Counted from the first letter of the stretch, positions 35,265 through 44,238 are shown. The stretch is DNA of 52,927 nucleotides from an uncultured Alphaproteobacteria bacterium (GCA_902596365.1 CACJTT010000008.1:1-52927); one strand, 5' to 3'. Notes: a model not told the origin generated them from the sequence alone. Translations and numbers: made by a program.

Positions 35265-35438
35265 TTAATGATGGTGTTTCATATGTTCCATATATTCATT
35301 ATGTTCATTAATCATTTTATCTAAACTTGTCTTTAACTCTAATGCATTAGGCCATGCTTCTATTTCAAGTTTACCATTATAAAGATATTTAAGAATTCTT
35401 TGTATTTTCTCTATATTTTTAAAATCTTCATCATTCAT
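35265..35438 (-). CDS. small His-tailed protein (57 aa)
   Basis: A 57-codon frame with ATG at 35438 and an AGAGG ribosome binding site 8 bp before it. The product is soluble, largely helical (KNIEKIQRILKYLYNGKLE; LKTSLDKMINEHN) and ends in a Met/His-rich tail, YMEHMKHHH, that could bind metal. I do not recognise a family. The good ribosome binding site and helix-like composition argue that it is real. It may be cotranscribed with the 59-aa membrane protein just upstream. Confidence 0.55.
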   Translation of the reverse strand: MNDEDFKNIEKIQRILKYLYNGKLEIEAWPNALELKTSLDKMINEHNEYMEHMKHHH

Positions 35439-35463
35439 AATTAAACCTCTTAATTATTTATTT

Positions 35464-35643
35464 TTATATCCAAGAGTAGCCAACACATATAACTGCAATA
35501 CTAAGAAAAACATACATAGCCCTATTTCTAAATATTTTTTGTTTTTCATTAATTCCCTCTTTTCTTTTTTGATAGTAAAAATACACACCAAGAAAAAAAA
35601 AGAAAAATCCAATAAAATATACATACCATTGTAGCTGACTCAT
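35464..35643 (-). CDS. small two-span membrane protein (59 aa)
   Basis: A 59-codon frame from the ATG at 35643. It has a hydrophobic helix (about 6-24), a positively charged loop (YYQKRKEGINEKQKIFRNR) and a second helix (about 43-57). The topology is that of a small hairpin membrane protein. It lies 27 bp after the 132-aa membrane protein gene and 25 bp before the His-tailed 57-aa gene, all on the same strand, so an operon is likely. Function unknown. Confidence 0.5.
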   Translation of the reverse strand: MSQLQWYVYFIGFFFFFLGVYFYYQKRKEGINEKQKIFRNRAMYVFLSIAVICVGYSWI

Positions 35644-35670
35644 AAAATTAATTAAATATATATTAGAAAA

Positions 35671-36069
35671 TTATTTACGACGAAAGTAATTTCTAAATTC
35701 GGGTTTTCCTGCCTGATATAAAACTATAGAAATTAGAAACCAGAAAATTGAAACTGTATATTCTGATAAAGGAAGTTGGTACTTGTAAAAAACTATACTT
35801 CCAATTGTTGCTAAAAAGAATAAAAATATTCCTAGAAACTGAATAGGATATAGTTTTGTAGTTTGAAAAAATATAAAACGCGCACCAAAATATGCAAAAG
35901 TTGCTGCAGTTGCTAAACGAACAGCGTGTAAACGATGCTCAGGCACATCTTTAACATCATTTGAAATTGTAAATGGAAAAACGATTGAAAAATTAAAAAT
36001 AAAGCCAATAATCATAATAAATGCAAATGCAGTTAATAAAAAAATAATTAATTTAGCTAAAATTCGCAT
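35671..36069 (-). CDS. hypothetical four-span membrane protein (132 aa)
   Basis: Unrecognised. Hydrophobic segments lie at about 5-32, 49-67, 74-93 and 101-120, with RLHAVRLATAATFAYFGARF in the second span region and a basic C-terminus (KPEFRNYFRRK). A GAGAAGG ribosome binding site precedes the ATG. It heads a probable operon of three small proteins. No function can be given. Confidence 0.6.
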   Translation of the reverse strand: MRILAKLIIFLLTAFAFIMIIGFIFNFSIVFPFTISNDVKDVPEHRLHAVRLATAATFAYFGARFIFFQTTKLYPIQFLGIFLFFLATIGSIVFYKYQLPLSEYTVSIFWFLISIVLYQAGKPEFRNYFRRK

Positions 36070-36223
36070 AAAAAAAACCTTCTCCCAATGGCCTTTTTTT
36101 TAAATAGGGCTAGTGACCGACCTATATGATCATAATACTAAATATCTTAAAAAAAAGTATATTTTTCTTATTTTTCTATAAATACTGTCAAAAATTAGAA
36201 TTTTTTTTGAATGATATTATTAA

Positions 36224-36688
36224 TTAATGACAAGCAATGTTGTATTTTTTTAAACGATAGTAATTATATGGCCAGGGAGTTACAAAACCAGCTAACAACA
36301 TTAAGGGAATTATCCACCAAACAATCTTAGCCTCTCCTAATAATACCCAATCTACAGTGTTCATTGCTATTTCCATAGATATCATTGAAATTAAGCTCAT
36401 ACCAATTGCAATTTTAAAAGCTTTACTTAAAATCATTTGCCTGGATAAAACAATAGTTTCAAGTACTATACTGGTAATAATTCCATTAAAAATAGCCAAG
36501 ATCATAATTGATAATGTTGTCCATGGAATTCCAGTAAGTTGAAAGTACAAAATAGTTCCAAAATCACCTATAGAACATCCAAGTAAACACCATGCTGTAT
36601 TTTTAGCACTACGTCTCCAGGTGTGCTTACATTTCCAATGAAAATTAGGTATTGGTTTTTTTAAATTTGAAAATGAAGCATTATTCAT
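36224..36688 (-). CDS. DUF4396-family membrane protein
   Basis: The 154-aa protein has a basic, aromatic N-terminus (HWKCKHTWRRSAKNTAWC), then four hydrophobic spans with conserved-looking polar motifs inside them: CLLGCSIGDFGTI, SMEIAMNTVDW and GFVTPWPYNYYRLKKYNIACH. These match what I recall of DUF4396, whose role is not established. Paired Cys/His and in-membrane Met/Asp residues would suit a metal-related function. It stands 154 bp upstream of the small-protein operon. Confidence 0.65.
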   Translation of the reverse strand: MNNASFSNLKKPIPNFHWKCKHTWRRSAKNTAWCLLGCSIGDFGTILYFQLTGIPWTTLSIMILAIFNGIITSIVLETIVLSRQMILSKAFKIAIGMSLISMISMEIAMNTVDWVLLGEAKIVWWIIPLMLLAGFVTPWPYNYYRLKKYNIACH

Positions 36689-36719
36689 AACACTAATATA
36701 ATGAGAATATTATTAACTA

Positions 36720-37865
36720 CTAGAGAGATTTGTTAGTTATTTGTTTTTTGGGATCATAAAAAGGTTTTTCTACTATAGTAGCTTTATTTGTAGTATCTAA
36801 CATTTTTATATCAACACAATTACCAACCTCACAATTTTCTATAGATATAATTCCAAGAGCAATATTTTTCTTTAGACGTGGCGAATACACTGCTGATGTT
36901 ACTTTACCAATATTTTGTCCATCTTTAATTATAGGCCAAAAAATAGTATTAGGGTTTTTTAATGGATCGCAATCAATAATTATCCCAACTTGTTTTCGCT
37001 TAATTCCTTTTTCTTTAATTTTAATCAAAGCAGATTTGCCTATAAATTCATTATCATTAGAAAGATCCACCAATCTCTCCATTCCCAGCTCAAATGGATT
37101 TGTATTTATATCAGCATCAGCATGATAGGATAGCATCCCTCCTTCTATTCTTCTTATAGATGAAGTGTGTCCTGGTTCTAAATTAAACTTTTTACCTGCT
37201 TTCATTATTAATTCCCACAATTCATTACCTTTTGAACCGTCTCGTAAATAAATTTCATAACCAAGTTCACTTGACCATCCTGTCCTTGAAACAACTAATG
37301 GAATATCATTTAATTCTGTTTCAATTAACCAGTAGTATTTTAATTTAGTTATTTCATGACCAAATAAAACTTTCATTATATCTATGGATTTAGGACCTTG
37401 TAATTGTAAGGGAGATACATCAGGTTCTATTATATTAACATTTAATCCTGAATTTACAGCTACTCCCTGTGCCCACAAGAGAATATCACTATCACCTAAT
37501 GATAGCCAAAAATGATTTTCTGCCAATCTTAGTAAAACAGGATCATTTAATAATCCTCCTTCATTGTTTGTAATTAAAACATATTTACATTGACCGATTG
37601 ATAAATTTGATAAATCTCTAGGTGTTAATAATTGGACAAATTTAGCTGCATCAGGTCCGGTAATTTCTACCTGTCTTTCAACAGCTACATCACACAAAAT
37701 TGCATCATTAATTAAATTCCAAAAGTTTTTTTCAGGATCACCAAAATCTCTTGGAATATACATATGATTATAAACAGAAAATCCTGTAGCACCCCATTTA
37801 ACAGTAGAATCAAAATATGGAGATTTTCTTATTTGAGTACCAAATCCAAAATCTTTATTGGTCAT
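36720..37865 (-). CDS. GcvT/DmdA-family tetrahydrofolate-dependent methyltransferase
   Basis: The 381-aa protein belongs to the aminomethyltransferase fold that includes GcvT and DMSP demethylase DmdA. It resembles DmdA over the N-terminal half (TGFSVYNHMYIP; VERQVEITGPDAAKF; LTPRDL; LLNDPVLLRL; SDILLWAQG; EPDVSPLQLQGP) and keeps the folate-site Asp of LNDPV and the Glu/Tyr pair of GYEIYL. DmdA removes a methyl from dimethylsulfoniopropionate. Other uncharacterised members of this clade share these motifs, so the substrate is unproven. The GNAT-like gene 8 bp upstream is probably in the same operon. Confidence 0.75.
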   Translation of the reverse strand: MTNKDFGFGTQIRKSPYFDSTVKWGATGFSVYNHMYIPRDFGDPEKNFWNLINDAILCDVAVERQVEITGPDAAKFVQLLTPRDLSNLSIGQCKYVLITNNEGGLLNDPVLLRLAENHFWLSLGDSDILLWAQGVAVNSGLNVNIIEPDVSPLQLQGPKSIDIMKVLFGHEITKLKYYWLIETELNDIPLVVSRTGWSSELGYEIYLRDGSKGNELWELIMKAGKKFNLEPGHTSSIRRIEGGMLSYHADADINTNPFELGMERLVDLSNDNEFIGKSALIKIKEKGIKRKQVGIIIDCDPLKNPNTIFWPIIKDGQNIGKVTSAVYSPRLKKNIALGIISIENCEVGNCVDIKMLDTTNKATIVEKPFYDPKKQITNKSL

Positions 37866-37873
37866 TTTATTAA

Positions 37874-38350
37874 TTAAACTTTGTATTCAAAATTTTGTGT
37901 AGTTGGATTAATTTTAATTAACTTTGCACCATTTCTTATATGATAGTGAGTAGCTACTGGTGTTAAAGGAGATAAGGTCATAATACTATCAATATTATTA
38001 TGTTCTTTCATATATTTTAATAATTCTTTCATTATTTTTTTTCCTGCACCTTTTTTTAATGACCATAAAGTATAAGCAATAGCAATTTGACTTTCCTTCT
38101 CATTAACACTCATTAGATCAAGCTCCTTAACTGTTGCAGGTAACTCATTTGTAAAGGCAATACAAACAACTCCTTCAATTTCATTATTATATTTTAAGCC
38201 AAAAATTTTTCTACCTCGTGAAATTCTAAACTCATTGTTGAGTTCTGGTCTAACAGGATCATCTTCAGGATTTATTTCACTTAATTCAACTAATTCAGTT
38301 TTTTTTATCCATTTAAAGAAATCAAAATTGTAGGAATATTTCTTAATCAC
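37874..38350 (-). CDS. GNAT-like acyltransferase domain protein (158 aa)
   Basis: The product shows a GNAT-like pattern: a strand IEGVVCIAFTNELP, a central helix and AYTLWSLKKGAGKKIMKELLKYM, which resembles the acyl-CoA pyrophosphate loop (xxGxGxx) and following helix, then IDSIMTLSPLTPVATHYHIRNGAKL near the C-terminus. The fold is inferred from these elements only. It lies 8 bp upstream of the DmdA/GcvT-like gene and could act on the same substrate or modify its partner. The substrate is unknown. Confidence 0.5.
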   Translation of the reverse strand: MIKKYSYNFDFFKWIKKTELVELSEINPEDDPVRPELNNEFRISRGRKIFGLKYNNEIEGVVCIAFTNELPATVKELDLMSVNEKESQIAIAYTLWSLKKGAGKKIMKELLKYMKEHNNIDSIMTLSPLTPVATHYHIRNGAKLIKINPTTQNFEYKV

Positions 38351-38420
38351 AAAGATGCTTTATACTTTTAGATTCATTAGAAAAGTGTATTTTTTAATAA
38401 TATATAAATAGAGAGAAAAT

Positions 38421-38609
38421 ATGAAAATAATTAGAGAACTAGAAAATATTAAATTGGTTATTGTGGAAATGGAAGTTAATTTAGGTACAGAAAAAAGAAA
38501 AGGCCTTACGTTATGTGCAAGAGATGGTGATGAATATTATCCTCTTAATACAGCACATGATGGCAGACCTATTTTGATGAATAAAGAAAACTTAATTAAA
38601 GTAAGTTAA
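38421..38609 (+). CDS. small hypothetical protein (62 aa)
   Basis: Unrecognised 62-aa soluble protein, predicted mostly beta (KLVIVEMEVNLG, KGLTLCARDGDEYYPL). It has a GAGAGAAA ribosome binding site before its ATG, which supports it being real. It is divergent from the GNAT-like gene and its 3' end converges on the M29 peptidase 8 bp away. No role can be inferred. Confidence 0.55.
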   Translation: MKIIRELENIKLVIVEMEVNLGTEKRKGLTLCARDGDEYYPLNTAHDGRPILMNKENLIKVS

Positions 38610-38617
38610 CAAATCTA

Positions 38618-39859
38618 TTAATTTGCCCACTCACCTTTTCTGAATACTGGGATAGAATTGCCATTTTTATCAATACCATCGACATCAATTTTATCAGAGC
38701 CAATCATCCAATCTATGTGTATCATGCTAGAATTACCACCTCTTTTAGCAATTTCATCTTTGGATAAATCTAAATCACCCTTAAAGCATTTTGAATAGCA
38801 TTGACCAAGTGCAATATGAGATGCAGCATTTTCATCAAATAATGTATTATAAAAAATAATACCACTTTGAGATATGGGTGAACTATGAGGAACAAGTGCA
38901 ACTTCACCTATACGACTCGCGCCCTCATCAGATTTAAGTACTTTTTTCAATACCTCTTCTCCTTTGCTAGCTTTAGATTCAATAATTTTGCCTTCCTTAA
39001 AAGTTAAGTTAATATTATCTATCAGAGTTCCTTGGTAAGATAATGGTTTTGTTGAAGAAACTGTCCCCTCTACTTTATATGCGTGAGGTGTGGTAAAGAC
39101 TTCTTCTGAGGGAATATTAGGATTACAAATAATACCGTTTTGAGCTTTTGAAGCCCCTCCCATCCATTCATGTTCATCTGCTAAACCAATTTTAAGATCA
39201 GTATTAGGACCATTATATTGAAGGGCTTCAAAATTTTGTTCATTTAACCATTTAGTTTTAATTCTTAATTTCTCATTATGATCATCCCAAGCTTTAATAG
39301 GATCATCAACTGAGGCTCTTGAAGCATCAAATATTGCATCAGCTAATTTAACTATTGCTTCATCTAATGGTAAGTCTGGAAAAACTCTTGAGGCCCAAGC
39401 ACTGCCAGGCCAAGAAATTATATTCCAATTTATTTTAAATTCAGTAATTCTCTCTCTTGCTGGTTTATATGCTTTGGCCATAGCTTTATTAGCTCTAGAT
39501 ACTTTTTCAGGATCCATTTTGGAAAGAAGCATTGGATCATCTCCTGCTATTGCCATTCTTGCAGTATTATTATCAAAGGCTTCGCCCATACCATTATATA
39601 GCCAATCAGTTGCAGTATCAAAAGATTCATTTGGTGCAAATTTGAAACGTGATAGTGTAATGTCAGAATCAGTAAATAAAGGCGTAACAATATTAGCCCC
39701 TTCTCTATAAGCATGTTCAGCAATTTTTCTGACAAGTGGGAGAGACTCAATTGGTGCTGTGATAAGAAGATTTTGACCTCTTTGCAATCCTACACCTCTT
39801 TTAACTGCCAGATTAGCAAGTTTATCAATTTTAAATTCATCAATTTTTAAATTAGTCAT
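38618..39859 (-). CDS. M29-family aminopeptidase (AmpS/PepS type)
   Basis: The 413-aa cytoplasmic metallopeptidase is recognised by the family N-terminus (KLANLAVKRGVGLQRGQNLLI), LVRKIAEHAYREGA, and the metal-binding C-terminal region (IGEVALVPHSSPISQSG, FYNTLFDENAASHIALGQCY, NSSMIHIDWMIGSD) that holds the conserved Glu, His and Asp. Members remove N-terminal residues from peptides using a dinuclear metal site. The gene stands alone and is of normal length. Confidence 0.9.
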   Translation of the reverse strand: MTNLKIDEFKIDKLANLAVKRGVGLQRGQNLLITAPIESLPLVRKIAEHAYREGANIVTPLFTDSDITLSRFKFAPNESFDTATDWLYNGMGEAFDNNTARMAIAGDDPMLLSKMDPEKVSRANKAMAKAYKPARERITEFKINWNIISWPGSAWASRVFPDLPLDEAIVKLADAIFDASRASVDDPIKAWDDHNEKLRIKTKWLNEQNFEALQYNGPNTDLKIGLADEHEWMGGASKAQNGIICNPNIPSEEVFTTPHAYKVEGTVSSTKPLSYQGTLIDNINLTFKEGKIIESKASKGEEVLKKVLKSDEGASRIGEVALVPHSSPISQSGIIFYNTLFDENAASHIALGQCYSKCFKGDLDLSKDEIAKRGGNSSMIHIDWMIGSDKIDVDGIDKNGNSIPVFRKGEWAN

Positions 39860-39981
39860 CTTTTATTATTCCAATATATATTATTCATAAATTTCCAACT
39901 AATAACTTATTAAACTAGAATAGACATAATTGGTAATTCAAAAATAACAATAGTGAAAATGATCAAAATTAATAAAAATAT

Positions 39982-40380
39982 CTATCTTAATAGTTTATAA
40001 TTTCTTGAAATAAAAATAACACTAATAACTAAACCCAATAAAAATAATATTGAATTAAAAGTAATTGATTCAATAGTAGTTTCTCCAGGACTATTAGAGA
40101 ATATATATCTTAAAAAATTAATAAATATTAATAATTGGATTAAAAAAATTGTAAAAAACAAAGGAAGTTGTCCATTAATTGACTTCTTTAGAATAAGAAA
40201 AAGGGAAATTGCTAATGATAAAAAAATAATACCTACAATTTCACTTAAACCTGCAATTGCATGATTAAAAGTTCCCAAATTATTTAAGGCAAATTCATCA
40301 GTAAAAATCAAAAGTTGAAATGAATAATAAAGTAAGAAAAGTATATTTAATATAATTAATAAATTGTTTGTCTTATTCAT
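39982..40380 (-). CDS. hypothetical four-span membrane protein (132 aa)
   Basis: Not recognised. Hydrophobic segments occur at about 6-27, 40-66, 72-93 and 106-124, with a GTFNHAIAGLSEIVGIIFL segment resembling the DUF4383-like small membrane protein pattern only loosely. It is divergent from the SOUL-protein gene with 9 bp between the two starts, so any promoter of one lies within the other's 5' end. Confidence 0.6.
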   Translation of the reverse strand: MNKTNNLLIILNILFLLYYSFQLLIFTDEFALNNLGTFNHAIAGLSEIVGIIFLSLAISLFLILKKSINGQLPLFFTIFLIQLLIFINFLRYIFSNSPGETTIESITFNSILFLLGLVISVIFISRNYKLLR

Positions 40381-40389
40381 TTTAGTTTA

Positions 40390-41037
40390 ATGAATTTTAT
40401 TAAAAAGATATTATATACATTCATTATGATTAAAATACCAAAATATCCTTTAATCATTGCTTTATTTACAATAATTTATACTAATATATCTATGGCTTTA
40501 GAAGAACCAAAATATCAAATAATAAAATCAAATAAAAACTATGAAATTAGAAAATACAAAGACCGTTTAGCTGTAGAGGTTGAATATTCAAATGAAGACT
40601 CAGGATTTAGGTATTTATTCAATTATATTTCTGGAGAAAATACATCATTGGAAAAAATTAGTATGACTGTGCCTGTAACTCAATCTGTTAAGATTGACAT
40701 GACGGCACCTGTTACCCAAACAACAAAAGATGACAAAATGTTAATGCAGTTTTACTTGCCATCAAAATTTACTTTAGATACAGCTCCAAAACCAACAAAT
40801 AAAAAAGTCAGACTAGTAGTTTTAAAAGGTGATTATTATGCGGTAATCAAATATTCTGGTAGAGTAACTAACAAAAATTTTCAAAAACATTATAAAGAAT
40901 TAAAAGAATATTTAATAAAAGATAATATTAATTTTACAGAACCTGCTATCAGAGCTACTTTTAATGGACCTTTCACACTTCCTGTATTTCGAAGAAACGA
41001 AGTTATGATGAAAATCAATTATAATGAAAGCAGTTAA
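40390..41037 (+). CDS. exported SOUL-family heme-binding-like protein
   Basis: The 215-aa protein has the SOUL pattern: PKYQIIKSNKNYEIRKYKD, then GFRYLFNYISGEN, the paired ISMTVPVTQ and IDMTAPVTQ repeats and the MLMQFYLPSKF segment. SOUL proteins bind heme or other hydrophobic ligands; here export is likely because an N-terminal hydrophobic signal precedes the domain. The ATG at 40426 (MIKIPKYPLIIALF) gives a more standard signal peptide than 40390 and may be the real start. It overlaps the following gene by 14 bp, implying coupled translation. Confidence 0.8.
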   Translation: MNFIKKILYTFIMIKIPKYPLIIALFTIIYTNISMALEEPKYQIIKSNKNYEIRKYKDRLAVEVEYSNEDSGFRYLFNYISGENTSLEKISMTVPVTQSVKIDMTAPVTQTTKDDKMLMQFYLPSKFTLDTAPKPTNKKVRLVVLKGDYYAVIKYSGRVTNKNFQKHYKELKEYLIKDNINFTEPAIRATFNGPFTLPVFRRNEVMMKINYNESS

Positions 41038-43594
41038 AATTAAAATTAATTCCAAAAGAATTTCATCAAAAATAAATATAAAAAAATTAAAATGGGCTAT
41101 AAATTATTTACAAAGTAAAATTAAAAAAAATATTTATCTTAATAATGAAAAAGTTGAATGTATTTTAATTGATCATAATTCTTCTAATGCAGAAAAATCT
41201 AAAAAAATATACTTTAAAAATGATATTGATGAGAGTTTTTCAATAAATCCAATACAAAATAATTTTAAAAAAGTTTTAATATATGGACATGACACTAGAG
41301 GATTAATTTATGCAATAACTGAAATAGCTGATAGAATTGAAAATTTAAATACAAAAAAAAATAATTTAAAAAGAATTTTTTACAAAACAATTGAAAGTCC
41401 CAAAACCAAGATTAGAAGTATTTCAAAATGTTTTGAAAGTGATGTTGAGGATTTAAATTGGTTCTATAACAAAACCATGTGGAAAGAGTACTTAGATATG
41501 CTTGTATCCAATCGTTTTAATAGGTTCACTTTTACTTTAGGTATGCAATATAATTATCCTTATGGAAATGAATTTATTAAAGATGTTTATTTTTATTTAG
41601 CATACCCTTTTTTAGTAAAACCAAAAGGTTATAAAATATATGCTGAAAGAATAAATAAGAATATTAGAGATAAAAATCTAAAAATTCTTAAATTTATAAG
41701 TGAAGAAACATCAAAAAGAGGATTGGATTTTCAATTAGCATTATGGACTCAAAAATATGACTTTGATAAGGTTCCTAATGCAAATTATCAAATTAAAAAT
41801 ATACCAAATAATTATGCAGAATACTGCAGAGATTCTTTAAAAGAAATTCTACGTAAATGCCCAGATATTAGTGGGATAACTTTAAGAGTACATGTTGAAT
41901 GTGGTATTCAAGAAAAAGATTATAAATTTTGGAAAACTTATTTTACTGCAATTAAAAAAAATAAAAAACTTATCAATCTAGATTTGCATGCAAAGGGAAT
42001 TGATAATAAGTTAATTAATCTAGCCCTTGATGCTACGCCAAAAGTTACAGTATCACCTAAATACATTGCTGAACATATGGGATTGCCCTATCATCAAACC
42101 TCTATAAGAAAACAAGAAATGCCTCCAAAACATTTGGTTGATAAAAAATGGATTTTTAGCGAAGGTCAAAGAAAATTTCTAAGATACAGTTATGGTGATT
42201 TATTAAATAACAAAAGAAAATACGGTATTTTGTTTCGTATATGGCCAGGAACTCAAAGAGTATTAATTTGGGGGGATCCAGATTTATCAAGAGGTTATGG
42301 TGAGCATTCAACTTTTTGTAACTCTTTAGGTGTAGAATTATGTGAACCATTATCTTTCAAGGGACGAATGGGTACTGGAATTAAAAATGGAAGATACAAT
42401 TACTCTGAAAAAAGATTAAAAACAAAATATGATTGGCAAAAATATATCTACACTTATAAAGTTTGGGGTAGATGTGTTTATAATTATAAAACTATTAACG
42501 ATAGTTATTCTAGATATTATAAAAGATTATTTGGCAATGTTTCAGAGCATTTGATAAACTCATTATCATTTGCAAGCAAAATATTACCATTTTTTACATT
42601 AGTTCATGGGGTATCAGCTTCAAATAATTCATATTGGCCTGAGATGTATGAAAATATGAGTATTGTTAGAAAAGCTCCTAATCTCCCTTATAGTTATGAT
42701 TTACATAAACCAAGTAGATTTGGCATGTCTACAAGTCAAGATCCTAACTTAATAATGTCACCAATAGAATTAGCAGTTTGTATTTATAATAAAAAAAATA
42801 TTAATAGATATTCCCCGATTACAATGTCTAATTGGCTTATGGAATATTCTAAAAAATCTGAGTTTTATTTAAAAAGTAGTAAAAAAAACTTTAAAAATAA
42901 AAATGACTTTGAATTTAAAAGATTAGAAATAGATATAAATATATTAATAGGTTTGGGAAAGTTTTTTTCTTATAAAATTAAATCTGCTTGTTATTGGGAA
43001 TTATTTTTGAAAGAACATAAATATAATTTAGGTTTGCATGCTCTTAAATTCTATAAAAAATCTTATAAAGAATGGTCAATGATTTCAGAAATATCTAAAA
43101 AATTTTATTTACCTGATTTAACTTATGGACCACAAAGTTGGTTAAGGGGGAGATGGGATGATAGATTGCCTGCCATAAAAGAAGATATTGTTCAAATGTC
43201 AAAAAGTTTAAATAAATTTAAATTAAAAAAAATTAACAAAGATATTCATGATAAATATTTAAAATGGAAAAATAATCAAAGATTTATAATTACACATGAA
43301 GTTAATAAACAAATTAATGGATTATTAATAATAATTAGTAAATATAAGAAACAAAAAAATAGCAAACTTTACATAAATTTTAGACAAGTAAATCAATCTA
43401 AAACTTGGGTGAGAAAAATAATAAATACTGAAAAAAAGGAAATAATTTCATCTATTATCTCAAATAAATTAATTAAAGAAGATTACCCTATACAATATTA
43501 CTTTGAATTAGTTGTTAGAAATTATTCATCTTTTTGTCCAGGTATAAATATGAAATTATCAAATCAACCTTATTATATTTATGATAATTTATAG
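41024..43594 (+). CDS. large glycoside-hydrolase-like protein (856 aa), family unassigned
   Basis: The N-terminal region (to about residue 110) ends with IYGHDTRGLIYAITEIADRI, the pattern of the small alpha/beta domain that precedes GH20, GH67 and related TIM barrels. A barrel-like region follows (about 120-480): RFTFTLGMQYNYPYG, GLDFQLALWTQ, ISGITLRVHVECG, LDLHAKG and ILFRIWPGTQRVLIWGDPDLS. The C-terminal 370 residues are helical. There is no signal peptide, so it should be cytoplasmic. I cannot place it in a named family or name catalytic residues. It overlaps neighbours on both sides by 14 bp. Confidence 0.55.
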   Translation: MKAVKIKINSKRISSKINIKKLKWAINYLQSKIKKNIYLNNEKVECILIDHNSSNAEKSKKIYFKNDIDESFSINPIQNNFKKVLIYGHDTRGLIYAITEIADRIENLNTKKNNLKRIFYKTIESPKTKIRSISKCFESDVEDLNWFYNKTMWKEYLDMLVSNRFNRFTFTLGMQYNYPYGNEFIKDVYFYLAYPFLVKPKGYKIYAERINKNIRDKNLKILKFISEETSKRGLDFQLALWTQKYDFDKVPNANYQIKNIPNNYAEYCRDSLKEILRKCPDISGITLRVHVECGIQEKDYKFWKTYFTAIKKNKKLINLDLHAKGIDNKLINLALDATPKVTVSPKYIAEHMGLPYHQTSIRKQEMPPKHLVDKKWIFSEGQRKFLRYSYGDLLNNKRKYGILFRIWPGTQRVLIWGDPDLSRGYGEHSTFCNSLGVELCEPLSFKGRMGTGIKNGRYNYSEKRLKTKYDWQKYIYTYKVWGRCVYNYKTINDSYSRYYKRLFGNVSEHLINSLSFASKILPFFTLVHGVSASNNSYWPEMYENMSIVRKAPNLPYSYDLHKPSRFGMSTSQDPNLIMSPIELAVCIYNKKNINRYSPITMSNWLMEYSKKSEFYLKSSKKNFKNKNDFEFKRLEIDINILIGLGKFFSYKIKSACYWELFLKEHKYNLGLHALKFYKKSYKEWSMISEISKKFYLPDLTYGPQSWLRGRWDDRLPAIKEDIVQMSKSLNKFKLKKINKDIHDKYLKWKNNQRFIITHEVNKQINGLLIIISKYKKQKNSKLYINFRQVNQSKTWVRKIINTEKKEIISSIISNKLIKEDYPIQYYFELVVRNYSSFCPGINMKLSNQPYYIYDNL

Positions 43595-43751
43595 TAAATT
43601 GTTATATTTTTTTAGGGTATTATTAATTTTTGTCTTAATTTTAACTTTATTTAGCTGTAACATGAATTCTAAACAGAAAAAAAATGGTAATAAATTAAAT
43701 AACGTAGAATTTAAAATTAATAAAAAAATTGGAGTTAAAATAAATGATTAA
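43581..43751 (+). CDS. small putative lipoprotein (56 aa)
   Basis: A frame from the ATG at 43581 overlaps the end of the large gene by 14 bp and overlaps the start of the next lipoprotein by 8 bp. It has a hydrophobic signal (LLYFFRVLLIFVLILTLFSC) ending in a lipobox-like LFSC, then a polar Lys/Asn-rich tail of about 35 residues. It would make a tiny lipoprotein. The chain of overlaps on both sides is the main evidence that it is translated. Confidence 0.5.
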   Translation: MIIYSKLLYFFRVLLIFVLILTLFSCNMNSKQKKNGNKLNNVEFKINKKIGVKIND

Positions 43752-44238
43752 AATATTATCTATATTATCTATACTATTCATATATGCATGCGCTAATACT
43801 TCACCATCAAATGTTAAAACTAGCGATACTCAAAAAGTAACTTCAATTGAATATGGTATTATTAAATCATCCACCCCTGTCAAAATAAAAGGTGAGGCTA
43901 ATTGGATAGGTGCTACTGCGGGAGGAATGATAGGTGGATTACTTGGCACTGCAGTATGTGGTGAAGAAGAAATAATAGGCACAAAATGTCAAGACATTGC
44001 AGTAGTCTTTGGAACTATTGGTGGTGCAGCTGCTGGTACTGTTATCCAAGCTACACTTGGAAATCATGATGGCTTTCAATATATTATCACAATAGATGAA
44101 TGTGGAGAAAGTATTGCTACATGTAAAAATAATGAAGATAAAGTTTTTGTCCAAGGTGGCAAAGAGGCCATCACAAAAGGTCAAAGAGTAGTTATTATTT
44201 ATGGTGATGATATAAGAGTTATGCCGTATGAAGAATAA
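43744..44238 (+). CDS. glycine-zipper lipoprotein, SlyB/Pcp-like
   Basis: The 164-aa outer-membrane-type lipoprotein has a short signal with a lipobox at IYAC (Cys16), then a SlyB/Pcp-like body: a glycine-zipper helix (IGATAGGMIGGLLGTAV) and a second (GTIGGAAAGTVIQATLG), followed by YIITIDECGESIATC and GQRVVIIYGDDIRVMP, the usual ending of this family. Such proteins stabilise the envelope. It is the last gene of the SOUL-protein chain, and a short AT-rich hairpin follows at 44281. Confidence 0.8.
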   Translation: MIKILSILSILFIYACANTSPSNVKTSDTQKVTSIEYGIIKSSTPVKIKGEANWIGATAGGMIGGLLGTAVCGEEEIIGTKCQDIAVVFGTIGGAAAGTVIQATLGNHDGFQYIITIDECGESIATCKNNEDKVFVQGGKEAITKGQRVVIIYGDDIRVMPYEE

